From DATCJU01 sp036562635 (GTDB lineage: Bacteria > Actinomycetota > Actinomycetes > Mycobacteriales > Pseudonocardiaceae), in NCBI GenBank assembly GCA_036562635.1, contig DATCJU010000160.1:1-53476 (forward strand): a DNA stretch of 53,476 nucleotides, read 5' to 3'. A program made the translations under genes and the position numbers. The notes below the pieces were generated by a model. The model was not told where the DNA came from and did not search any database. It was given only the letters and a program-made list of their open reading frames with translations. Position 1 is the first letter of the stretch, and the number at the start of each line of letters is the position of its first letter. Below are positions 46,092-53,476 of this stretch, in pieces.

Positions 46092-46855
46092 GGGAGAGCG
46101 TGGGCATCGAGGACGAGGCACGGGCCGCGTACGACCGGCCGGAGCTGGCCGAGGTGTGGCGGCTGGCCAGGGCGGCCCTGGAGGAGCCCGGGGCGCGCAG
46201 CGCGTTCGCGGTGGACGTCCGGGACGAGGCCACCGCGGCGGCGCTGCGGGAACTGCTGCGCCGTCCCCGGCCACTGCTCGTCCCGAGCCGGGTGCCCCTC
46301 TCGCTGCACCGGCTCCGGGAGCACCTGGCCGCGCACCGCTTCGGGCTGTCCCTGGAGCAGGTGCTGGAGCTCGTGCACGGCCGCCCCGTGCAGCCGGGCT
46401 CCGGTGCGGGTGGGGGTGACGAGGGCCGGCGGCGGACCGCGGAGGTGCTCACCCGGGCGCTGGCCACGCACGGCCTGGCCGACGCCCCCTGGGTGGAGCC
46501 GTGGATCGACCAGGTGCACCGCTACGGCAAGCTCACCCACGACGAGCTGACCGACCTGGCCGGGCCGGTCGCCGCCGTCCTGGCCCGGCTGCACCTGGAC
46601 CCGACACGCGAGCCGTCCCGGCGGGTCACGCACCAGGAACTGACCGGCCTGCCCGAGGTGCGGGCACTGCGCGCGGAGCTGCGAGCCGCCCTGGGACGGG
46701 TGGTGCTCGGCGCGGCCGCCCTCGCCCACGGAACGGCGGTGCCGCGCACCGACCTGGAGCGTTGGGGTCTGTGGGAGCGGGCGGGTGTGGCGTCCGCACC
46801 CCCGCCGCAGCACCTGGCGGCCGACACCCCTCCCCCACGCCCGAAGCAGCCCTGA
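46088..46855 (+). CDS. jetD: Truncated Wadjet JetD (TIGR02679; N-terminal DUF3323 part only)
   Basis: 255 aa. The N-terminal part matches TIGR02679/DUF3323 (AYDRPELAEVWRLARAAL, LLVPSRVPLSLHRLREHL, FGLSLEQVLELVHGRPV). Full-length JetD of this subtype is about 400 aa and ends in a DUF2399/TOPRIM nuclease domain. Here translation ends shortly after LWERAGV with a Pro-rich tail, and I find no DUF2399 sequence in any frame before the next operon. The nuclease that cleaves plasmids would therefore be missing. It may be inactive, or DNA cleavage may be supplied elsewhere. It overlaps the jetC stop (GTGA). Confidence 0.75.
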   Translation: MRESVGIEDEARAAYDRPELAEVWRLARAALEEPGARSAFAVDVRDEATAAALRELLRRPRPLLVPSRVPLSLHRLREHLAAHRFGLSLEQVLELVHGRPVQPGSGAGGGDEGRRRTAEVLTRALATHGLADAPWVEPWIDQVHRYGKLTHDELTDLAGPVAAVLARLHLDPTREPSRRVTHQELTGLPEVRALRAELRAALGRVVLGAAALAHGTAVPRTDLERWGLWERAGVASAPPPQHLAADTPPPRPKQP

Positions 46856-46884
46856 GCCGTCGGTGTCCGCACCGGGGTCGGTGG

Positions 46885-46904
46885 TCCGCCGAAGGCTCGG
46901 CGGA
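46885..46904 (+). terminator. Hairpin after jetD
   Basis: TCCGCCGA / TCGGCGGA, a perfect 8-bp stem with a 4-nt loop, 30 bp after the jetD stop. Probable end of the jet operon. Confidence 0.5.
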
Positions 46905-47164
46905 TCGTCCCCCGTACACCCGTGGGGTGCGGGTGGAGGAGCCGACCCCGGTGGCGGCGGAGGCCGGCGTGGTGGCCGAGGCAGTCGTCCTGGCCACCCC
47001 GGTGGACGACCTGCGCGCCGGCACAGCGGAGCCGGTCCGGACAGACGCAGCTGCCCCGTGACGCACTCCCGCCCCGCCGTCTTCGCACGTCCCAGGGGTC
47101 ACCCCCGTTGCAGCACCGGCCGTGCCGCCTGTCCTGACCTGCACGGAAACGGCCGTACGCGATC

Positions 47165-47200
47165 CTCACAGTGAGTTCCTCACTCCTTTCTGTGAGTCAC
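47165..47200. promoter_or_regulatory. Cluster of GTGAG/CTCAC dyads upstream of lanKC
   Basis: Within 36 bp there are CTCACAG...CTGTGAG (47165-47171 with 47190-47196), AGTGAG-TTC-CTCACT (47170-47184) and GTGA-G-TCAC (47192-47200). Such overlapping half-sites about 230 bp before the lanKC start look like an operator for a cluster regulator. Confidence 0.4.
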
Positions 47201-47428
47201 GCCCGGTCGTTCCGTGACACCCGTCACTGGCCCGCCTCCGGAGGGCCCTGGATTCTCGACAGCGGGGCCGGAACAGGGCACTCCCCACAGACCTGAGGGG
47301 GAGCCCGGTCCGGCCGAAGGGGGGCAAGGACCGTTCGCCGAACCGCTGACACACCGGCGCACAGGCAGGTCCGAGCTGAGTGGGTCGACGCCACAGCGAC
47401 GACCCCGATCCTTCTAGGGGGGTGCCGG

Positions 47429-50061
47429 ATGGACGAGCGGTACGAGGTGTACTGCCTGACCGATCCGGACTTCTACGACACCCCGTCCCAGATCCGCAGC
47501 GAGGAGCTCGACTTCGAGCTTGCGCGATGTCCCGTTCCGGCCGGATGGTCCCGGGCGGAGGCGGAGGACTGGGTGATCTACCATCCGGACGGCGCCGAGC
47601 TGCCTCCTCAGGGCTGGAAGATCCACGTCTCCACCTGCCTGGAAGAGGCCTCCGAGGTCCTGCAGAAGGTGTGGGACTACTGCCGCCCGCGGCGTATCCC
47701 GTTCAAGTTCCTGCTCGGCAGGCAGGTGCTGCTGCTGGCCAACGTCAAGTACGCCGACCGGAGCTCCAGCGGCAAGTTCATCACCCTCTACCCGGCCGAC
47801 GAGCAGCAACTGGAGACGGTGCTGACCGAGCTGGGCCGCATCCTGGAGGGCCACCACGGCCCCTACATCCTCAGCGACCTGCGCTGGGGGAAGGGCCCGC
47901 TGTACGTGCGGTACGGGGGTTCGCCGAACGGTACTGTGTCTCCTCCACCGGAGAGATGGTTCCGGCGATCGAGACACCCGACGGGGAGCTGATCCCCGAC
48001 GAGCGTGTCCCGGTGTTCCGGCCCCCGTCCTGGGTGCAGCTGCCCGACTTCCTCGTCCCGCACCTGGCCGCCCGCAACAGCACCACGGTGGCCGACCTGC
48101 CCTACCGCATCGAGCACGCCCTGCACTTCTCCAACAGCGGCGGGCTCTACCTGGCCGAGGACACCCGGGACGGCGGGAAGGTGGTGCTCAAGGAGGCACG
48201 CCCGCACGCGGGGGTGGACATGGCCGGGCGGGACGCCGTGGCCCGGTTGCAGGACGAGCGGTCGATCATGGAGCGACTGTCCGGGTTGGACGTGGTGCCG
48301 GCACTGCGGGACTACTTCACCCTGGGCGAGCACCACTTCCTGGTGCAGGAGTACATCGAGGGCGAGCAGCTCTACTCGTCCATCGTGGACCGCAGCCCCG
48401 TGGTCACCTCGACGATCGACCCGAAACGGGCCGCCGAGTACACCGCGTGGGCCCTGGAGATGGACGAACGGGTGGAGCGCGCGGTGGCCGCGCTGCACGA
48501 GCGCGGCGTGGTGTTCGGCGACATGCACCCGTCGAACATCCTGGTCCGCCCGGACAACCGCGTGGTGCTCATCGACTTCGAGGGTGCCTCGGACATCGGG
48601 GAACAACGCAAACAGGCTCTGGCCGACCCGGCGTTCGCCGCTCCGCGCGACCGCAGCGGGGTCGACGTGGACCGTTACGCCCTGGCCTGTCTCCGCCTGT
48701 TCCTCTTCCTGCCGCTGACCACTCTGCTGCACCGCGACCCGAGCAAGTGTGTGCAGCTCGCGGACGCGATCGCGGAGCTGTTCCCGGTACCGCGTGCCTT
48801 CCTGGACGAGGCCGTCCAGGTGATCCTGGGCGAGACCGGGACCGCCAAGCCGAACGGGAAGGCCCGTCACGACGAGCGGTCCTGGCTGCAGCCGACGTCC
48901 GAGAGCTGGATCCGCACCCGGGACTCGATGGCCCGGGCCATCCTGGCCAGCGCCACCCCGCAGCGGAAGGACCGACTCTTCCCCGGAGACATCGAGCAGT
49001 TCGTCACCGGTGGACTCAACCTGGCGCACGGCGCGGCCGGCGTGCTGTACGCACTGGCCCGCACCGGAGCCGGCCGCCATCCCGAGCACGAGGAGTGGTT
49101 GCTGCACCGGGCAGCGAACCCGGAACCGGGCGTTCACCTGGGGTTTTACGACGGATTGCACGGGGTAGCCCACGTACTGGACGCATTGGGGCACCGCGCC
49201 GAAGCGGTCAAGCTGCTGGACCTGTGCTCCAACGAGTTGAGCGAGGGCCGCTGGGAGCGGTTGGGCCCGGACCTGTACGGCGGGTTGGCCGGAATCGGGC
49301 TGAACCTGCTGCACTTCTCCGACGTTCTCGACGACCCGTCCCTGCGCGAGGAGGCGCAGCAGATCGGTGAGTTCGTGGCGGACGAACTGGGCGACGTGGA
49401 CGACGTGCCCGAGGTGAGCGGTGGGCGCCACCCGTCCGCGGGTCTCATGCGCGGCTCGTCGGGACCCGCCCTCCTCTTCGTCCGGCTGCACGAGGCCACC
49501 GGCGACCCGGCCTGGTTGGACGCGGCCGCCGTCGCCCTGGGCCAGGACCTCCGCCGCTGTGTGCGCACCGAGGAGGGGACGCTGGAGGTCAACGAGGACT
49601 GGCGGTCCATGCCCTACCTGGCGGAGGGCAGCGCGGGCATCGGGATGGTGCTCGCCGAGTACCTCGCCCACCGTGAGGACGAACGTTTCGCCGAGGCCGC
49701 AGCAGCTATCCGACTGGCAGCGGTTTCCCAGTTCTACGTGGAGCCGTGCCTGTTCCACGGACGTGCCGGGCTGATGCTCCTGCTCTGCCAGCCGTATCCC
49801 CCGGGTACGGCGGCGGCCCGGGACCCCCAGGTCGCCCAGCACGTGCGCCGCCTGGTCTGGCACGCGATGGACTACCAGGGTCACCTGGCCTTCCCGGGGG
49901 CACAGCTGATGCGGCTGTCCATGGACCTGGCCACGGGAACCGCCGGGGTGCTGCTGGCGCTGGGCGCCGCACTCCACCCCGAACCGGTACATCTGCCGTT
50001 CCTCGGCCCGCTGCGGGCGAGGCGAGGAACGGACTCCATCCCGAGCATGGAGGGGAGGTGA
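47429..50061 (+). CDS. lanKC: Class III lanthipeptide synthetase LanKC (frameshifted as sequenced)
   Basis: Installs dehydroamino acids and (labionin/lanthionine) rings in the precursor. The N-terminal lyase part is read from ATG 47429 (AGGGGGG upstream) to 47914. The frame must then shift: after RYGG the conserved FAERYC continues in another frame, so one G is missing in the G5 run 47915-47919. Corrected length is about 877 aa, normal for LanKC. The kinase domain (about 225-500) shows VVLKEARP, VFGDMHPSNI near 361 and LIDFEGA near 380. The C-terminal cyclase (about 520-877) has FHGRAGL where zinc-dependent LanC has CHG, as expected for class III enzymes. The stop is 5 nt before lanA. Confidence 0.88.
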
Positions 50062-50066
50062 ACGCA

Positions 50067-50222
50067 ATGGCACTGCTCGACCTGCAGGAGCTGGAGCTGC
50101 CCGAGTCCGAAATGAGCCACCGTGGCGGGAGGAGGCGCCGTCGTTCCTGCTACAGCCGTAACTGGCGGTGCGACAACAACGGTGGCGGCGGCGGTCGGAG
50201 CACGCTGAGCGTGTTCTGCTGA
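50067..50222 (+). CDS. lanA: Class III lanthipeptide precursor, Arg5-containing, two labionin motifs
   Basis: 51 aa. The leader begins MALLDLQELELPE, the LLDLQ-type motif that binds LanKC. The core has two ring motifs: S27-x2-S30-x4-C35 and S45-x2-S48-x2-C51 at the very end, each fitting the S-x2-S-x2-5-C labionin rule. A block of five Arg (22-26) stands before the first motif, and five Gly (39-43) separate the rings; C28 inside ring 1 is an extra thiol. GGAGGGGAGG, 8 nt upstream, overlaps the lanKC end. The strongly cationic design differs from the hydrophobic SapB-like peptides of this class. Confidence 0.88.
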   Translation: MALLDLQELELPESEMSHRGGRRRRRSCYSRNWRCDNNGGGGGRSTLSVFC

Positions 50223-50330
50223 CGTCCACCACACGGGGTGCGGGCTGTCGGCCCGCACAGGACGCCCGGTTCGATGCCTACCCCTTGCCGGCACCGGTCC
50301 GGGCGTCCCCGGACTCGAGAAGCAGAAGAG

Positions 50331-50360
50331 GGGCCGCCGCCGTGACCACGGCGGCGGCCC
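50331..50360 (+). terminator. GC-rich hairpin between lanA and the transporter genes
   Basis: Perfect 14-bp inverted repeat (50331-50344 and 50347-50360, 2-nt centre), about 110 bp after lanA and 30 bp before the transporter start. It could be a partial terminator giving more lanA than transporter mRNA, or a 3' stabiliser of the lanA message. Confidence 0.65.
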
Positions 50361-50389
50361 TTCCCGACTTCGGATCGAGGTGGCCGCCC

Positions 50390-52220
50390 GTGGCCCATGC
50401 GACGACCGTGCCAGGCGACTCCGCCGACCCGGCCGCCATGCCCCCGGCGCTGCGGCGCGCCAGCGACCGGCTCCTGCTGCGAGCCGCCCGACGAGGCGGC
50501 CTGTGGCTCGTCCCGCTGTTCGCGGTGCCGCTGGTGCTGTCCGCCGTGGAGACCGTGCTGCCGGCCGCGCTGGGGCGCGGGCTGGACGAGGTGCTCGCCG
50601 GGACCGGGACGACGTGGCTGGTCGTGTGCGCCGGGTTGATCACGGTGCTGGTGCTCGGGGACGTGCTGGACGACATCGCCGACGGCGCCATCACCGCCCG
50701 GGCCACGGCGTGGCTGCGACATCGCCTGCTGGCCCACGTACTGGCCCTGGGCACCCGGGCCCGCCGGTTCGGGGCGGGGTGAGATGTCCACCCGGGTGGT
50801 GAGCAACGCCGCCGATGCCGGGCGAGCCGCACCGGAGCTGGTGTGGGGGTTCGCCGACCTGATCCCCGCGGTGGGCGGGGTCGTCGCCCTGGCCCTCATC
50901 GACCCGTGGCTGTGTCTGACCTTCCTGGCCGGGGTGCCGCTGCTCATGGTGCTGCTGCGCAGTTTCGTGCGGGAGTCCACCGACGTGACCACGCACTACC
51001 TGCGCGCACAGGGCCGTATCTCCGACCGGCTGACCGGTGCCCTGGCCGGTTCCCGGACCATCGCCGCCGCGGGCACGCTGGACACCGAGGTGCACCGGGT
51101 GCTCACCCCGCTGCCGGAGCTGCGCCGCCACGGCATGCGCATGTGGCACACCATCATCCGGATCAGCTGGCAGGACGCCCTGCTCATGCCACTGCTGCAG
51201 GTGGCGGTGCTGGCGGTGGGCGGCTACCTGCTCACCCGGGGACGGATCAGCCCGGGCGAGCTGCTGGCCGCCAGCCAGTACGTGCTGCTCAGCAGCGACC
51301 TGGACTCGGTGGTGCCCGCCATGTCCCGGCTCACCCGGGCCCGGGCCGCCGCGGCCCGCGTGGCCGAGGTGTTCCAGGACCCGGCGCCGTTCGCCGGGTC
51401 CGAGGTGCTGCCGCCGGGCCGGGGACGGCTGGAGTTCCGGGGGGTGACGGTGCGCAAGGACGACCGGGTCGTGCTGCGCGAGGTGAACCTGGAGATACCC
51501 GGCGGGGCGCTGGTGGCCGTGGTGGGCCGGTCGGGCAGCGGGAAGTCGCTGTTGGCCGCCCTGGCAGGACGGCTCGCCGATCCCGACGAGGGCACGGTGC
51601 TGCTGGACGGGGTGCCGCTGCCCGAGCTGCGGCGCGAGGAACTGCGCCGGGCGATCGGGTTCGGTTTCGAACGGCCCGTCCTGATCGGGGAGACCGTGGC
51701 CGAGGCGATCGGGCTGGGGCTGCCGACCCCGTCGGCGGAGGCGGTGGAACAGGCCGCCCGGGCGGCGCAGGCGGACACCTTCGTCCGACACCTGCCCCAG
51801 GGCTACCGGACCCGGCTGGCGGAGGCGCCCCTGTCCGGCGGTGAGGTGCAGCGGATCGGCCTGGCCCGGGCGTTCGCGCACGCCGAGCGGGTGTTGGTGC
51901 TGGACGACGTGGCCGCCAGCCTGGACACGGTGACCGAGCACCAGATCCACCGGGTGCTCACCGGGGCACTGGCCGACCGCACCCGACTGGTGGTGGCGCA
52001 CCGGGCCTCCACCGCGGCACGGGCAGACCTGGTGGTGTGGCTGGACGAGGGGCGAGTCCGTGCGGTGGCCCCCCACGCGCAGCTCCAGGCCGACCCGGAC
52101 TATCGGGCGCTGTTCGAGGCCGCACCGCTCGGCAACGGCGCGGCCGAGGGCGCGACGAACGGTGTGGCGGGACGTGCGGCCCGGAACGGGTCGAACGGGT
52201 CGGTGGGAGCGGTCCGATGA
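50390..52220 (+). CDS. ABC transporter (membrane + ATPase) of the lanthipeptide cluster, frameshifted as sequenced
   Basis: AmfB/RamB-like exporter half, about 609 aa if corrected. GTG 50390 has GAGGTGG 6 nt upstream. The first piece (to TGA 50780) holds the first two or three membrane helices and ends RARRFGAG. The rest continues in another frame from 50784 (STRVVSNAADAG). Removing one G from the G4 run 50776-50779 restores one protein. The ATPase part has Walker A GRSGSGKS, signature LSGGEVQR and Walker B LVLDD (Asp at the usual Glu position). It probably exports the modified peptide as a heterodimer with the next gene, which it overlaps by ATGA. Confidence 0.83.
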
Positions 52221-53476
52221 GCCGGCGGACGACCTGGGCGGCCACGGGTTGGCTCCTGCTGAGTTCACTGCGGCTGCGGCGGCGCGAGCTGGCGCGGCTG
52301 GTGGGCTGGTCCCTGCTGGAGGCGGGCCCCACCCTGCTGTCGGGTCTGCTGCTGGCCCGGGCCGTGGACGACGGGTTCCTCGCCGGTCGCACCGGGCTCG
52401 GCCTGGCCTGGTTGGGGGCGCTGGCCGTCACCGCGGTGCTCGGCGCATGGGCCACCCGGCAGGCGAGCCTGCAGCTCGCCTCGGTCGTCGAGCCGTTCCG
52501 TGACGAGCTGGTGCACATGACGGTGCGTGGCGCCCTGCACCGCTCCACCGCCGTGGGGGAAAACCCGGACACCGCGGGCGTGGCCCGGATGACCCACCAG
52601 GTGGAGGTGGTGCGGGAGGCCTACGCCTCCATGATCATGGTGGTTCAGGCCGTGCTGGTCAGCACGGTGAGCGCCCTGATCGGTCTGCTCGCCCTGGTCC
52701 CGATGGCGCTCGTCCTGGTCCTGCCACCCCTGCTGCTGGGGGTGGTCATCTTCCTGGTGGCGCTCAGGGCCACCGCGGCCCGGCAGCGCGACGCGATCCT
52801 GGCCGAGGAGGACATCGCCCGCGCGACCAGTGCGATGACCGACGGGCTCAGGGACGTGGTGGCCTGCGGGGCGGAGAGACGCGTGGCGGCGGCGGTCGGC
52901 CGGCATGTCGAGACCCAGGCCCGGGCCGTCCGGGACGTGGCACGGATGACCGCGGTCCGTTCGGTGTCGGTCGGGGTGGGCGGCTGGGGCCCGCTGGTCG
53001 TGGTGCTGCTGGCCTCCCCGTGGCTGGTGGACAACGGTGCCACCGCCGGTGCGGTGCTCGGTGTGATCACCTACGTCATGCAGGGCCTGCTGCCGGCACT
53101 GCAGACCCTCGTGGACGGGATGGGGGAGAGCGGGCTGTGGCTGGCGGTCACGCTGCACCGGATCGTGGAGGCCGCCACCCCGGCGGGCGTGGTGCCACCG
53201 GGGCGGTCCGGTCTCGCACGGAACAGGCGGGCCGGCCGGGTCCGGGCACGTCTCCTGCGCCGGGTCTACCACCCGGCGGGGGCGGTCGACCTGGAACTGC
53301 GCGGGGTGACCTTCGGCTACGGGCGTCGCGCCGAACCGGTGGTGGACCACCTCGACCTGCGTATACCCGCCGGTGACCACCTGGCCGTGGTGGGCCCCAG
53401 CGGCGTGGGCAAGTCCACCCTGGCCGGGTTGCTCACCGGGGTGCTGCGTCCGCAGGAGGGCCAGGTCCTGCTGGGC
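52217..53476 (+). CDS. Second ABC transporter of the lanthipeptide cluster, cut by window edge
   Basis: At least 420 aa seen: five to six membrane helices (about 15-310) and then the start of the nucleotide-binding domain (VDLELRGVTFGYGRR) with Walker A GPSGVGKST. The signature and Walker B lie beyond the window. The ATG overlaps the previous stop (ATGA), so the two transporter halves are coupled, as amfA/amfB and ramA/ramB are in SapB-type clusters. Confidence 0.87.
   Translation, partial: MSRRTTWAATGWLLLSSLRLRRRELARLVGWSLLEAGPTLLSGLLLARAVDDGFLAGRTGLGLAWLGALAVTAVLGAWATRQASLQLASVVEPFRDELVHMTVRGALHRSTAVGENPDTAGVARMTHQVEVVREAYASMIMVVQAVLVSTVSALIGLLALVPMALVLVLPPLLLGVVIFLVALRATAARQRDAILAEEDIARATSAMTDGLRDVVACGAERRVAAAVGRHVETQARAVRDVARMTAVRSVSVGVGGWGPLVVVLLASPWLVDNGATAGAVLGVITYVMQGLLPALQTLVDGMGESGLWLAVTLHRIVEAATPAGVVPPGRSGLARNRRAGRVRARLLRRVYHPAGAVDLELRGVTFGYGRRAEPVVDHLDLRIPAGDHLAVVGPSGVGKSTLAGLLTGVLRPQEGQVLLG

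Larger units (their letters stand above)
46856..47428. other. Gene-poor junction between the Wadjet operon and the lanthipeptide cluster
   Basis: 573 bp. It holds a terminator-like hairpin just after jetD, a short frame at 46927-47061 (44 codons, Ala/Val/Glu-rich, GTG start) that may be a remnant or a noise ORF, a nested set of GTGAG/CTCAC dyads at 47165-47200, and the lanKC promoter region. No DUF2399 domain, transposase or repeat boundary is visible. Confidence 0.5.

Noticed and set aside
1..53476. CRISPR arrays, insertion sequences or transposases
   Set aside because: No regularly spaced repeats and no transposase-like protein were seen anywhere in the window.

Overview
The window is very GC-rich actinobacterial DNA. 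GTG starts, ATGA/GTGA gene overlaps, XRE/DUF397 pairs, an F420-dependent reductase and a gene order matching the Mycobacterium tuberculosis Rv2224c-Rv2236c region all point to the Pseudonocardiales/Mycobacteriales side of the Actinomycetes. I cannot name the genus from this sequence alone.

Layout. (1) 1-17,000 is mostly housekeeping: a CaeA/Hip1-like secreted hydrolase (partial), nadE, panB, a lipoprotein polysaccharide deacetylase, a DUF4015-type putative glycoside hydrolase, a xi-class GST, a class III aminotransferase divergent from a PucR regulator, proline iminopeptidase, a TerC membrane protein, a metal-receptor/DUF4326/npdG operon and an RNB ribonuclease. (2) 17,103-24,800 (minus strand) is a compact operon resembling a Gram-positive type IV secretion system (TcpC-H of ICEBs1/pCW3-like elements): small membrane protein, PrgI/TcpE-like protein, VirB4 ATPase, VirB6-like membrane protein, VirB8/TcpC-like protein and a transglycosylase-like/NlpC-P60 wall hydrolase. 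No relaxase or coupling ATPase is present. (3) 25,371-25,777 is the RNase P RNA. (4) 25,826-31,029 and 35,474-38,772 are the two halves of a conserved block (RNase H/phosphatase, zinc-ribbon protein, Nif3, CobC, then PtpA, kinase, SURF1, CobD). Between them, at 31,267-35,303, sits an accessory island with a DddA-like (SCP1.201) deaminase toxin, its Imm1 immunity protein, several unknown small genes and two DUF397 genes, one of them paired with an XRE regulator.

(5) 38,990-46,855 is a Wadjet anti-plasmid operon of the DUF2397/DUF2398/TIGR02680/TIGR02679 kind (JetABCD, apparently subtype III). JetA, JetB and the SMC-like JetC look intact. JetD stops after its N-terminal domain and lacks the DUF2399/TOPRIM nuclease half. 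(6) 47,429 to the window end is a class III lanthipeptide cluster: LanKC synthetase, a 51-aa precursor, a strong hairpin, then two ABC transporters (the second cut by the window edge). The precursor has a classic LLDLQ leader and two labionin-type S-x2-S-xn-C motifs, but carries a run of five arginines before the first ring and a five-glycine linker between rings. I know of no described class III peptide with that design.

Three reading-frame anomalies fall in G runs: LanKC at 47,915-47,919, the first transporter at 50,776-50,779, and the end of the deaminase at 32,014-32,018. Either the assembly has homopolymer errors or these accessory loci are decaying or phase-variable. Resequencing the three sites would settle this.
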